From: Marichromatium bheemlicum
Lineage (GTDB): Bacteria > Pseudomonadota > Gammaproteobacteria > Chromatiales > Chromatiaceae
Direction: 5' to 3'
Assembly (NCBI RefSeq): GCF_012276755.1
Contig: NZ_JAAXKX010000029.1
Span: 1 to 35,611, forward strand
Length of the DNA: 35,611 nucleotides
Both the position numbers and the translations under genes were made by a program. The notes below the pieces were generated by a model. The model searched no databases. It was not told where the DNA came from and saw only the letters and a program-made list of their open reading frames with translations. Positions 1 to 11,200 of this stretch are shown piece after piece; the first letter of the stretch is position 1, and each line of letters opens with the position of its first letter.

Positions 1-183
1 CCCCCCCTTTTTCAAAGGGGGGAACCCCAGAAAAGGAGAGAATCCAGAATTCCTGAAAGGGGGAACCCCAGAAAGGAGCGGGTCCTGAGTCCCTGGAAGG
101 GGAGGGCCCTGAAAGGGAAGGATCCGGAATCGCTGATAAGGGGGAGGGCCTCGGAAAGGGGAGCTAGGATGATGGGGCGAGCC
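1..183. repeat. Degenerate G-rich repeat tract with a terminal hairpin
   Basis: Positions 1-22 form a near-perfect inverted repeat: a C-run plus TTT pairs with AAA plus a G-run around a short TTC loop. The following 160 bases are a degenerate repeat of roughly 30-37 bases rich in GAAAGGGG and GGAACCCC blocks, for example near 54-80 and 92-118. No credible coding frame is present. The tract joins directly to the regular tandem array at 184. It may be cut off by the window start. Confidence 0.6.
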
Positions 184-356
184 CAGTCGCACGAGTCCCC
201 CCTTTTGGAACCAGTCGCACGAGTCCCCCCCTTTTGGAACCAGTCGCACGAGTCCCCCCTTTTGGAACCAGTCGCACGAGTCCCCCACTTTTGGAACCAG
301 TCGCACGAGTCCCCCCCCTTTTTGGAATCAGTCGCACGAGTCCCCCCTTTGGAAAA
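184..356. repeat. Six-copy tandem repeat, 28-31 bp unit
   Basis: Six contiguous copies start at 184, 212, 241, 269, 298 and 329, each beginning CAGTCGCACGAGTC, followed by a C-run and a TTTTGGAA block. Copies differ mainly in the length of the C-run (6 to 8) and by single substitutions, which suggests slippage or unequal crossing-over. There are no spacers, so this is not a CRISPR array. It lies about 55 bases past the stop codon of fnr. Open frames across it only translate the repeat. Confidence 0.9.
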
Positions 357-374
357 GGGGGGATAGGGGGGATT
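342..374. repeat. Dispersed C-run/G-run hairpin element, copy A
   Basis: A C-run followed by TTTGGAAAA and a G-run, then TAGGGGGGATT. The two runs can pair as a hairpin. The same arrangement occurs at 20859-20888, and a related hairpin lies at 1-22. This looks like a dispersed intergenic palindrome. No T-run follows, so it is not a classical terminator. Confidence 0.65.
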
Positions 375-411
375 GGAGAACGGGGGGATTTAAAGGAGGG
401 AGTCGGTGCGT

Positions 412-1170
412 TCAGCGCTGCTGATTCTGACGCCGACCTTGGCCGTTGCCGCCGACCAGCGCCTCGAGTGCGGGCAGGTCGAGCAGTTCGATGTGCTTGC
501 GGTCGACGCGCATCAGACCATCGTCCTGGAAGCGGGTGAACAGCCGGCTGACGGTCTCCACCGCGAGTCCGAGATAGTTGCCGATCTCGTGGCGCGACAT
601 GCTGAGATAGAAGTCGGAGGGGGAGAGCCCGCGTTTGTGCAGCCGCTGCGAGAGGCTGAGCAGGAAGGCGGCGAGGCGCTCCTCGGCGTTCTTCTTGCCG
701 AGCAGCAACAGCATATCGGTGTCGTGGCCGATCTCCTTGCTCAGCAGCCGGTACATCTGGTGCTGCAGGCTGGGGATGGCGCTGGTGAGTTCCTCGAGCC
801 GCTGGAAGGGGATCTCGCAGATCGCTGAGGTCTCGAGCACCTTGGCCGAGCAGGCGTGCTGATCCTTGTCGATGGCGTCGAGGCCGATGATCTCGCCAGG
901 CAGATGGAAGCCGAGCACCTGTTCGCCGCCCTCGGGGCTGGGCGCGAAGGTCTTCACCGAACCGGTCTTGACCACGTAGAGCGAACGAAAGCGGTCACCG
1001 TCGCGAAACAGGAAGTCGCCCCGGTGGAGTGGACGGGTACGCTTGACGATCTCGTCGAGCCGCTCGATGTCCTCCGAGGTCAGCCCCATGGGCAGACACA
1101 GGGACGAGAGTGTGCAATTCTTGCATGCGACTCGAATCGTCTCTAAAGACACCACTTTTCGCTGGCTCAC
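412..1170 (-). CDS. fnr: Fnr/Anr-type oxygen-sensing transcription regulator
   Basis: CRP/FNR-family regulator that senses oxygen through a [4Fe-4S] cluster and controls anaerobic and microaerobic genes. From the GTG start chosen here the protein is 252 residues. A cluster of cysteines spaced CxxCx5C near the N-terminus, plus a later cysteine in the motif AICEIPF, match the four ligands of E. coli Fnr. The effector domain is followed by the conserved dimer-helix motif KKNAEERLAAF and a C-terminal helix-turn-helix with ETVSR, the FNR-type recognition residues E, S and R. An upstream in-frame GTG at 1194 exists, but GGAAAGG sits about 9 bases before the GTG at 1170. A perfect FNR box lies upstream, suggesting autoregulation. 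Identification is firm; the exact start is less so. Confidence 0.95.
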   Translation of the reverse strand: MSQRKVVSLETIRVACKNCTLSSLCLPMGLTSEDIERLDEIVKRTRPLHRGDFLFRDGDRFRSLYVVKTGSVKTFAPSPEGGEQVLGFHLPGEIIGLDAIDKDQHACSAKVLETSAICEIPFQRLEELTSAIPSLQHQMYRLLSKEIGHDTDMLLLLGKKNAEERLAAFLLSLSQRLHKRGLSPSDFYLSMSRHEIGNYLGLAVETVSRLFTRFQDDGLMRVDRKHIELLDLPALEALVGGNGQGRRQNQQR

Positions 1171-1214
1171 GACAACACACCTTTCCGCCGACACACCCGG
1201 AATGAGTGGTCGTG

Positions 1215-1228
1215 TTGATCTGGATCAA
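1215..1228. promoter_or_regulatory. FNR binding site upstream of fnr
   Basis: The sequence TTGATCTGGATCAA is an exact match to the FNR consensus TTGAT-N4-ATCAA. It lies 45-58 bases upstream of the chosen fnr start codon, as expected for autoregulation. Whether it activates or represses cannot be told because no clear -10/-35 pair is visible next to it. Confidence 0.85.
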
Positions 1229-1311
1229 ATATCCTCTTTTTAACCGGAACCACCCAGGATTACAAGCCGGTTAAGCCCTCGGCGTACCCGTAACGGCGAC
1301 GGAGGAGCCAC

Positions 1312-1339
1312 AAAAAAGCCGCGCCAATGCTGGCGCGGC
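1312..1339 (-). terminator. Rho-independent terminator of the sulfur globule gene
   Basis: On the minus strand a perfect GC-rich stem (GCCGCGCCA with its complement, 4-base loop) is followed directly by six T residues. It begins about 40 bases after the stop codon of the gene at 1381-1815 and separates that gene from fnr. Confidence 0.9.
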
Positions 1340-1380
1340 CCGTTGTCGACGCGGCGCCCGCGCGGGCGCCGGCGTGATGC

Positions 1381-1815
1381 TTATTTGGAGCTGCTCTCGG
1401 CCGGTGCGGCGGGTGCTGCCGGGGGCGCGCCGTAGGGCGCGTAGGGGACGCCGCCGTGGTAGGGGGCGCCATAGCCGTAGGGCATGCCATAGCCATAGGG
1501 GGCGCCGTAGCCATAGGGGCCATGGCCGTAGTAGGGGTAGTCGTAGCCATAGCCGTAGCCACGACCCCAGCCGCGCCCGCGGCCCCAGCCACGTCCGCCG
1601 CCACTCATGTTCATGTTGAAGTCGCCCCAGCCGTCTCCAAACATGTCGTTGAACCAGTCACCCCAGCCGGAGCCGTAGCCCGGGCCGTAGCCTCCGTAGC
1701 CCGGGCCGTAGCCCCCCCAGCCGGGGCCGCCCCACCATGCCTGGGCGGTGTTCATCGAGAAGGCAGCGGTACCGGTGATGGCGGCGATACCGATCACTTT
1801 CGCAAGCTTATGCAT
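1381..1815 (-). CDS. Sulfur globule family protein (Sgp, CV1/CV2-like)
   Basis: Predicted exported structural protein of the envelope around intracellular sulfur globules in purple sulfur bacteria. The 144-residue precursor has a signal peptide ending AQA (cleavage after residue 26). The mature part starts WWGGPG and is almost wholly Gly, Tyr, Trp, Pro and Arg, with PGYGGY, GRGWGRG and YGYGAPYG repeats and a Pro/Ala-rich tail [10 protein letters not shown]. This composition and the export signal match SgpA/SgpB-type proteins of Allochromatium; which paralogue it is cannot be decided. AGGAG lies 7 bases before the ATG. It is monocistronic: a sigma70-like promoter lies upstream and a terminator downstream. 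Low-complexity glycine-rich proteins can mislead, but signal peptide, composition and genomic context agree. Confidence 0.82.
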   Translation of the reverse strand: MHKLAKVIGIAAITGTAAFSMNTAQAWWGGPGWGGYGPGYGGYGPGYGSGWGDWFNDMFGDGWGDFNMNMSGGGRGWGRGRGWGRGYGYGYDYPYYGHGPYGYGAPYGYGMPYGYGAPYHGGVPYAPYGAPPAAPAAPAESSSK

Positions 1816-1908
1816 ATTGCCACTCCTGACGATTGAAATGCTTCAGCCGTTGTGGTCCGCCCGCCTGGACGGCGGGGTGCGTCGGTCTGCGAGACGAGGC
1901 GCAAGCGG

Positions 1909-1937
1909 AATATACGCGGCGCGCTCGGCTTTGTGAA
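1909..1937 (-). promoter_or_regulatory. Sigma70-type promoter of the sulfur globule gene
   Basis: On the minus strand TTCACA (-35, five of six) and TATATT (-10, five of six) are separated by exactly 17 bases. The implied leader before the ATG at 1815 is about 87 bases. This AT-containing patch stands out in very GC-rich DNA. Confidence 0.65.
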
Positions 1938-2021
1938 GTTGAGGGGTTTTCTGGCTGTGTACGACGGTGTGCGGGGGCGGGTGGTGCGGCTCGGATTGAG
2001 CCGAGGGCGCGATTTTGGTAG

Positions 2022-5921
<3,900 letters not shown>

Positions 5922-5980
5922 GCGACGGCCACGGCCGCCGTTGAGCCCGCCCTGGGCCGACCTCCTCGAGCACCCTGCCG

Positions 5981-6277
5981 ATGCGTCCGTTGATGGTATT
6001 GCTGGTGTTCGTGCTACTGGCGCTCCAGTACCGGCTGTGGGTCGGTGAGGGGAGCCAGGCCGAACTCGCCGCGCTGCGTCAGGAGATCGCCGCGCAGCGC
6101 GGCGAGCTCGAGCGCCTCGGGGTGCGCAACGCCAAGTTGCGCGCCGAGGTCGTCGATCTCGGTAGCGGGCTCGAGGCGCTCGAAGAGCGCGCCCGCGCCG
6201 AACTCGGCATGATCAAGCCCGGGGAGACCTTCCTGCAGGTGATCGAACCTCGCCCCTCCGAGGAGCCCCCGCATTGA
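5981..6277 (+). CDS. ftsB: Cell division protein FtsB
   Basis: Small bitopic divisome protein that forms a complex with FtsL and FtsQ and helps activate septal cell-wall synthesis. The 98-residue product has an N-terminal membrane segment (about residues 4-21) including the typical LQYRLWVG, then a periplasmic coiled coil rich in Leu, Glu and Arg (about 25-60), and the family block ERARAELGMIKPGETF. The position between eno and ispD is the conserved one. The RBS is poor; an in-frame ATG at 5993 is a possible alternative start. Confidence 0.93.
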   Translation: MRPLMVLLVFVLLALQYRLWVGEGSQAELAALRQEIAAQRGELERLGVRNAKLRAEVVDLGSGLEALEERARAELGMIKPGETFLQVIEPRPSEEPPH

Positions 6278-6984
6278 CTGCCACACCCGCCTTCTGGGCG
6301 GTGATCCCCGCCGCCGGCGTCGGCCGGCGCATGGGGAGCGCCATCCCCAAGCAGTATCTCGATCTCGCCGGTCAGACGGTGATCGAACACACCCTCGAGT
6401 GCTTCGTCGACCACCCGGCCATCGCCGGTGTGGTGGTCGCCGTCGATCCCGCCGACCCCTATTGGCCCGAGACCCGTCACGCCACCCATGCCCAGGTGAT
6501 CCGTGCCCCGGGTGGCGCCGAGCGCTGCAACTCGGTGCTCAACGGGCTCGAGGCGTTGAGCGCGCATGCGACCGACGACGACTGGGTGCTGGTGCACGAT
6601 GCCGCGCGTCCCTGTCTGCGTCGCACGGATCTCGACGCCATGCTCGAGGGGCTGGCCGATGACCCGGTCGGCGGTATCCTCGCGGTGCAGGTGCGCGACA
6701 CCATGAAGCGCGCCGGCGCCGAGGGTCGGATCGAGACCACCGTCGAGCGCAGCGCCCTGTGGCACGCCTTCACCCCGCAGATGTTCCGCCTCGGGACGCT
6801 GCGTCAGGCGCTGCGCCAGGCGCTCGCCGAGGGCGCGCTGGTCACCGACGAGGCCTCGGCGATCGAGCGGCTGGGGCTGGCCCCGCGGTTGCTTGAGGGG
6901 CAATCGGATAACCTCAAGATCACCCGTCCCGAGGACCTGGCACTGGCCCGTTTCCATCTGCAGCAGCAGGGCCGGATCGACTGA
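6274..6984 (+). CDS. ispD: 2-C-methyl-D-erythritol 4-phosphate cytidylyltransferase
   Basis: Third enzyme of the MEP pathway of isoprenoid synthesis; transfers CMP from CTP to methylerythritol phosphate. The 236-residue protein starts with the nucleotide-binding loop AVIPAAGVGRRMG followed by PKQYL, and contains VLVHDAARPCLR, DTMKR, QMFRLGTL and VTDEASAIERLG, all typical. The start is a TTG overlapping the ftsB stop by 4 bases, with AGGAG about 9 bases upstream; the next ATG would remove the active-site loop. Carotenoids and bacteriochlorophyll side chains would depend on this pathway in a phototroph. Confidence 0.96.
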   Translation: MTATPAFWAVIPAAGVGRRMGSAIPKQYLDLAGQTVIEHTLECFVDHPAIAGVVVAVDPADPYWPETRHATHAQVIRAPGGAERCNSVLNGLEALSAHATDDDWVLVHDAARPCLRRTDLDAMLEGLADDPVGGILAVQVRDTMKRAGAEGRIETTVERSALWHAFTPQMFRLGTLRQALRQALAEGALVTDEASAIERLGLAPRLLEGQSDNLKITRPEDLALARFHLQQQGRID

Positions 6985-7053
6985 TCCTGCGCTGTCTCCG
7001 GGGTGCCGGATGCGCCCCGGTTTCCTTCAACCTGCCTTCGGAGAATGCGCTCC

Positions 7054-7524
7054 ATGTTGATTGGTCAGGGCTTCGACGCCCATCGTTTCGCCCCTGGTTG
7101 CCGGCTGGTGCTCGGCGGTGTGGAGATCCCGTACGAGCTGGGGCTGACCGCCCATTCCGACGGCGACGTGCTGATCCATGCGCTGTGCGACGCCCTGCTC
7201 GGCGCCGCCGGGCTCGGCGACATCGGCCGTCACTTCCCCGACAACGATCAGGCCTATGCCGGGATCGACAGCCGCATCCTGCTGCGTCGGGTGATCGCCA
7301 GCCTGCATGAGCGCGGTCTGCGGGTGCACAATGCCGACATGACGCTGATCGCCCAGCAGCCCAAGCTCGCGCCTCATATCGACACCATGCGTGAGGTGCT
7401 CGCCGGGGACCTGCAGTGCGACCTGGCGCGGGTCAACGTCAAGGCCACCACCATGGAACAGATGGGCTTCACCGGGCGCGGCGAGGGCATTGCCGCCTCG
7501 GCCTCGGTGCTGTTGGTCGAATGA
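7054..7524 (+). CDS. ispF: 2-C-methyl-D-erythritol 2,4-cyclodiphosphate synthase
   Basis: Fifth enzyme of the MEP pathway; cyclises CDP-methylerythritol 2-phosphate with loss of CMP. From the ATG at 7054 the protein is 156 residues (E. coli 159) and begins [12 protein letters not shown], placing the zinc ligands at D8, H10 and H42 exactly as in E. coli. Earlier in-frame ATGs at 7003 and 7045 are less likely, because GGAG lies about 10 bases before 7054 and the family starts here. Further blocks [21 protein letters not shown] and [17 protein letters not shown] are conserved. It overlaps truD by 4 bases. Confidence 0.96.
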   Translation: MLIGQGFDAHRFAPGCRLVLGGVEIPYELGLTAHSDGDVLIHALCDALLGAAGLGDIGRHFPDNDQAYAGIDSRILLRRVIASLHERGLRVHNADMTLIAQQPKLAPHIDTMREVLAGDLQCDLARVNVKATTMEQMGFTGRGEGIAASASVLLVE

Positions 7525-8582
7525 ACCAGCCGCCGCTGCCTGAGTGCACCCCCTTCGCGCGCCTGCCGCGCGCCTATGGCGCGCCGCTCGGGCGCGGCCG
7601 GCTGCGGGTCGAGCCAGAGGACTTCCAGGTCGAGGAACAGCTCGCCTTCGAACCCGACGACGACGGCGAGCACTTGCTGCTGTGGGTGCGCAAGCGTGAG
7701 GCCAACACCGAGTGGGCGGCGCGGCGGCTGGCCGCCTGCGCCGGGGTGGCGGTCTCGGCGGTCGGCTATGCCGGGCTCAAGGACCGTCACGCGGTCACCT
7801 GGCAGTGGTTCTCGCTGCCGCGCCCGCGCGACGGCGTGCCCGACTGGTCGGTGCTTGCCGCCGACGGCATCGAGGTGCTGGAGGTCCACGCCCATCGACG
7901 CAAGCTGCGGCGTGGTGCGTTGATCGGCAATCGCTTCCGTATCCTGGTGCGCGACCTCGCTCCCGCCCCCGAGGCCCTGGCCGAGCGGGTCGCGGCGATT
8001 GGTGCGCGCGGCGTGCCCAATTATTTCGGCGAACAGCGCTTCGGGCGCGATGGCGGTAATCTCGTCCAGGCCCATGCGCTGTTTAGCGGGGCGCCGGTGC
8101 CGCGGGTGTCGCGCCATGTGCGCGGTCTGTGGCTGTCGGCGGCGCGTTCGCAGCTGTTCAACACCGTGCTCGCTGGGCGGGTGGCTGAAGACTGTTGGGA
8201 TCGACCGCTCGCCGGGGATCGCATGCAGCTCGACGGTTGCAACTCGCACTTCGCTGTCGAGAGCGTTGACGAGCCGCTGCTGGCGCGCTGCGCCCGGCTC
8301 GATGTGCACCCCACCGGCCCGCTGTGGGGCGAGGGCGCGCCGCCGACTCAGGACACGGTGCTGGCGCGCGAGCAGGCGGTGGCGGCGGCCTTCCCCGGCT
8401 GGCCCGAGGGCCTGGCCGCTGCGGGGCTGGTGCAGGAGCGGCGCGCGTTGCGTCTGCCGGTGTTCGACCTCGTCGCCGAGATCGTTGACGACGGGGTGCG
8501 CTTGACCTTCGAGTTGCCCGCCGGGGCCTATGCCACGGCGCTGCTGCGTGAGTTGATCGAGGACTGGAACACGGCGTCCTAG
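7521..8582 (+). CDS. truD: tRNA pseudouridine(13) synthase TruD
   Basis: Modifies uridine 13 of tRNA-Glu to pseudouridine. The 353-residue protein (E. coli 349) has the catalytic aspartate in [17 protein letters not shown] (D88) and the later blocks [30 protein letters not shown] and [14 protein letters not shown] that define the TruD family. The ATG at 7521 overlaps the ispF stop (ATGA); the longer open frame upstream is ispF out of frame. In Pseudomonas the next gene is surE; here surE lies 16 kb away. Confidence 0.97.
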   Translation: MNQPPLPECTPFARLPRAYGAPLGRGRLRVEPEDFQVEEQLAFEPDDDGEHLLLWVRKREANTEWAARRLAACAGVAVSAVGYAGLKDRHAVTWQWFSLPRPRDGVPDWSVLAADGIEVLEVHAHRRKLRRGALIGNRFRILVRDLAPAPEALAERVAAIGARGVPNYFGEQRFGRDGGNLVQAHALFSGAPVPRVSRHVRGLWLSAARSQLFNTVLAGRVAEDCWDRPLAGDRMQLDGCNSHFAVESVDEPLLARCARLDVHPTGPLWGEGAPPTQDTVLAREQAVAAAFPGWPEGLAAAGLVQERRALRLPVFDLVAEIVDDGVRLTFELPAGAYATALLRELIEDWNTAS

Positions 8583-8685
8583 CCGCGGGTCGCTGTCCCG
8601 CGCGCGGCTGGACGGGCGCGCGGCGGCGGTGATACGGTCGCGTTCATTCCGCTCTCGATACCCTGGTTCTCCGGACCCGCCTGCC

Positions 8686-9312
8686 ATGCATATCGTCGAC
8701 GGAGTCCTCGCCATGCCGGTCTTGCTCGGCTCGGCCGGTCTTGCACTGGTCGGGGTCGGTCTCGGGCTGCGTGGCCTCGACGAGACCACCATCGCCCGCA
8801 CCGGGCTGCTCACCGCCGCCTTCTTCTCGATCTCGTTGCTCCACATCCCGCTGGGGCCGACTAGCACGCACCTGTTGCTGACCGGATTGATGGGGCTGCT
8901 GCTCGGTTGGGCGGTGTTCCCGGCGATCTGTGTCGCTCTGTTGCTCCAGGCGCTGTTGTTCGGCTACGGCGGGTTGACCGTGCTCGGGGCCAATACCCTC
9001 AATCTGGCCCTGCCGGCGTTGCTCGTCGGGCTCGGCGGTCGCGCATTGTTGGCGCGGTTGCCGCGTGCGGCCTCATCCTGGGCGTTGCTGTCGCTCGGCG
9101 CCGCGGTCGGCGCCCTGGCCTTCATCGGCTCGGCGTTGCTGGTGGCCGGCGCGCTGGCGGCCAGCGGCGAGGGGTTCTGGGCGGCGGCGCGTCTGGCGCT
9201 GCTCGCGCAGTTGCCAGTGGCGGTGCTCGAGGCGGTGGTGACGGCCGCCGCGCTGCGACTGCTGTGGACGGTCCGTCCGGAGCTGCTGGTCGCGCCCGCG
9301 TCCGCCGTCTAG
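8686..9312 (+). CDS. cbiM: Energy-coupling-factor cobalt/nickel transporter, substrate-binding membrane subunit (CbiM-like)
   Basis: S-component of an ECF-type importer for cobalt or nickel ions. The start at 8686 is chosen because it gives the N-terminus MHIVDG, equivalent to the MHIPDG in which the terminal amine and His2 bind the metal. The second histidine-containing block is LLHIPLGPTSTHLLL (H53, H62), followed by the family signature LFGYGGLTVLGANTLNLALPA. The 208-residue protein appears to have about six hydrophobic segments. Co2+ or Ni2+ cannot be assigned from sequence. No CbiN is adjacent and no CbiO ATPase is encoded in the window. The 103 bases before it are too short for a B12 riboswitch and show none. 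Confidence 0.87.
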   Translation: MHIVDGVLAMPVLLGSAGLALVGVGLGLRGLDETTIARTGLLTAAFFSISLLHIPLGPTSTHLLLTGLMGLLLGWAVFPAICVALLLQALLFGYGGLTVLGANTLNLALPALLVGLGGRALLARLPRAASSWALLSLGAAVGALAFIGSALLVAGALAASGEGFWAAARLALLAQLPVAVLEAVVTAAALRLLWTVRPELLVAPASAV

Positions 9313-9321
9313 GGCGAGACA

Positions 9322-10056
9322 ATGAACGACTGCGGCGCCGTTGTGTGCTGGCCCGATGCCCGCATCCGGCTGTGCTGCACCCTGGCCTTCGCGGTGTTGG
9401 TGGTGGGGTTGGAGCGCTGGTCGGCGCTGCTCGTCGCCCTGCTCAGTGGGGGCTTGCTGGTGGCGTGGGCGGGGGTTGCGGTGCGGCGTCTGTTGCGTCT
9501 GCTGCTGCTCTTCGAGGGGGGGCTGCTGCTCACCCTGGCGCTGCTGCCTTTCACCGTGCCGGGAAAGGTGCTGTGGCAGGGTGGTGCGATCACCCTCACC
9601 GAGCAGGGGGCGCTTCTCACTGGGATGATCGCGGTGCGTGCGACGGCGGTGGCGCTGGTCTCGCTGGCGTTGCTCTCGGGGCTGGGGGTGAGCCGCTTCG
9701 CGGCGGCGCTGCGGGCGCTACGGGTTCCGCTGGCGCTGGTCGAGCTGGTGTTGCTCAGCGCGCGTTATCTCGACGTGCTCGAGCGTGAGCAGAGGCGTCT
9801 GCGCGTGGCGATGCGGGCGCGAGCCTTCCGTCCCCGCACCGATTTTCATACCCTGAGCAGCTATGGTTTTCTGATCGGGATGATCCTGGTGCGCGCACTC
9901 GAGCGCGCCGAACGGGTGAGTGCGGCGATGCGCTGTCGGGGGTATGCGGGGCGCATGCCTCTGCCCGAGTTGGCGCCGTTGCGGGCTGCCGATCTCGGGT
10001 TCGCGATCGGGTTCGCGCTGTTGCTCGGCGCGCTGGTGGTGTTGGGACATGGTTGA
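9322..10056 (+). CDS. cbiQ: ECF transporter transmembrane T-component (CbiQ/EcfT-like)
   Basis: Membrane coupling subunit linking the metal-binding CbiM to ATPase subunits. The 244-residue protein has several hydrophobic helices (about 15-60, 64-82, 90-125 and the C-terminus) and two EcfT-type coupling motifs with the Ala-Arg signature, MRARAF (about residue 159) and MRCRGY (about 200), which contact the ATPases. It begins 10 bases after cbiM and overlaps the next gene, mlaE, by 8 bases. The partner ATPase must be encoded elsewhere or shared. Confidence 0.85.
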   Translation: MNDCGAVVCWPDARIRLCCTLAFAVLVVGLERWSALLVALLSGGLLVAWAGVAVRRLLRLLLLFEGGLLLTLALLPFTVPGKVLWQGGAITLTEQGALLTGMIAVRATAVALVSLALLSGLGVSRFAAALRALRVPLALVELVLLSARYLDVLEREQRRLRVAMRARAFRPRTDFHTLSSYGFLIGMILVRALERAERVSAAMRCRGYAGRMPLPELAPLRAADLGFAIGFALLLGALVVLGHG

Positions 10057-11200
10057 ACGCAGCGCAGGACGTGAATACCGCCCGGCCCGTGCCGAGCTGG
10101 TCGACGGTGAGGGCGGGGTGGTGTTGCGCCTCGCCGGTGACTGGCGGCTGGGGGCGGCGCTTCCGGCCGCCGATGCGCTGCTGGCGCAACTGCGAGGGAT
10201 GAGCGCGGTGCGGCGTCTGGGTTTCGACAGTGTCGAGTTGGGGGCGTGGGACTCGAGTCTGCCGAGCCTGTTGCTGGCGGTGCGCGCCCATTGCCGGGCG
10301 CAAGGCATCGAGGTGGTGGGGGCGGGCTTGCCCGAGGGGGCTGAGACGCTGCTCCGGCTCGCCGAGGCGGTGCCGATGCAGTCGCCGCGTGTTGCTGCGC
10401 CGCGGCCTCGGGGGCTGGCGCGGCTCGGTGAACGGGTGATCGCGGTCGCTGGCGCTGCCGCAGCGCTCTTCGCCTTCGTCGGTGAGGTGGTGCTGGCGCT
10501 GGGGCGGTTGGTGCGGGGGCGGGCGCGTTTGCGTTACGCCGATTTCTGGTTGATCGTGCAGCAAGTCGGCGCCGAAGCGCTACCGATCGTCAGCCTGGTG
10601 AGCTTCTTGGTGGGGCTGATCCTCGGTTATATCGGTGATCAGCAGCTGGCGCGCTTCGGCGCGCGCATCTATGTCGCCGACCTGGTGGGACTGGCGGTGG
10701 TGATGCAGATCGGCGCCTTGGTCACCGCCATCGTGCTCGCCGGGCGCACCGGCGCGGCCTTCGCCGCCCAGCTCGGCAGCATGCAGGCCAACGAAGAGAT
10801 CGACGCGCTGCGCACCCTCGGCATCGACCCGGTCGAGTTCTTGGTGCTGCCCCGGCTGCTCGCGCTGATCGCGATGACCCCGCTGCTGGCGCTCTATGCC
10901 GATCTCATGGGGATCCTCGGCGGGGCCTTCGCCGCCGCTGTGGTCGGTGGCATCAACCCCACCGAGTACGCGGTGCAGACCATCGACGCGGTGGGTTGGA
11001 ACCACTTCGTCCAGGGGTTGATCAGCGCCGCGGTCTATGGCGCGGTGGTCGCCGTCTCCGGTTGTCTGCGCGGGATGCAGAGCGGGCGCGATGCGGCGGC
11101 GGTGGGCGCCACCACCACCTCGGCGGTGGTCACCGCGATCCTCCACATCGTCATCGCCGCAGCGGTGCTGACGGTGCTGTTCGACGCGGTGGGGCTGTGA
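10049..11200 (+). CDS. mlaE: STAS-MlaE fusion, lipid ABC transporter permease
   Basis: Permease of an Mla-type phospholipid transporter between inner and outer membrane. The first 110 or so residues resemble a STAS domain (LRLAGDWRLGAALPAAD, RRLGFDSVELGAWDSSL), the role MlaB plays as a separate protein in E. coli. Residues from about 120 on are MlaE: SFLVGLILGYIGDQQLARFGA, GRTGAAFAAQLGSMQANEEIDALRTLGIDPVEFLVLPR and the C-terminal GCLRGMQSGRDAAAVGATTTSAVV. The ATG at 10049 overlaps cbiQ by 8 bases; the longer open frame upstream is cbiQ out of frame. It is followed by mlaF with a 4-base overlap. mlaC is not nearby. Confidence 0.92.
   Translation: MVERSAGREYRPARAELVDGEGGVVLRLAGDWRLGAALPAADALLAQLRGMSAVRRLGFDSVELGAWDSSLPSLLLAVRAHCRAQGIEVVGAGLPEGAETLLRLAEAVPMQSPRVAAPRPRGLARLGERVIAVAGAAAALFAFVGEVVLALGRLVRGRARLRYADFWLIVQQVGAEALPIVSLVSFLVGLILGYIGDQQLARFGARIYVADLVGLAVVMQIGALVTAIVLAGRTGAAFAAQLGSMQANEEIDALRTLGIDPVEFLVLPRLLALIAMTPLLALYADLMGILGGAFAAAVVGGINPTEYAVQTIDAVGWNHFVQGLISAAVYGAVVAVSGCLRGMQSGRDAAAVGATTTSAVVTAILHIVIAAAVLTVLFDAVGL

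Noticed and set aside
184-356. Possible CRISPR array
   Set aside because: The copies are contiguous with no unique spacers, and no cas genes are present.
169-366. Open frames of 65 and 101 codons across the 28-bp array, with repeated ARVPP-type peptides
   Set aside because: They only translate the tandem repeat, have no ribosome binding site or family likeness, and C-run length changes would shift the frame.
1996-2020. Promoter for pyrG (TTGAGC and TAGTTT, 17 bases apart)
   Set aside because: The -10 matches only three of six positions; too weak to list as a feature.
8583-8685. Cobalamin riboswitch upstream of cbiM
   Set aside because: Only 103 bases are available, shorter than a B12 riboswitch, and no B12-box-like sequence was seen.
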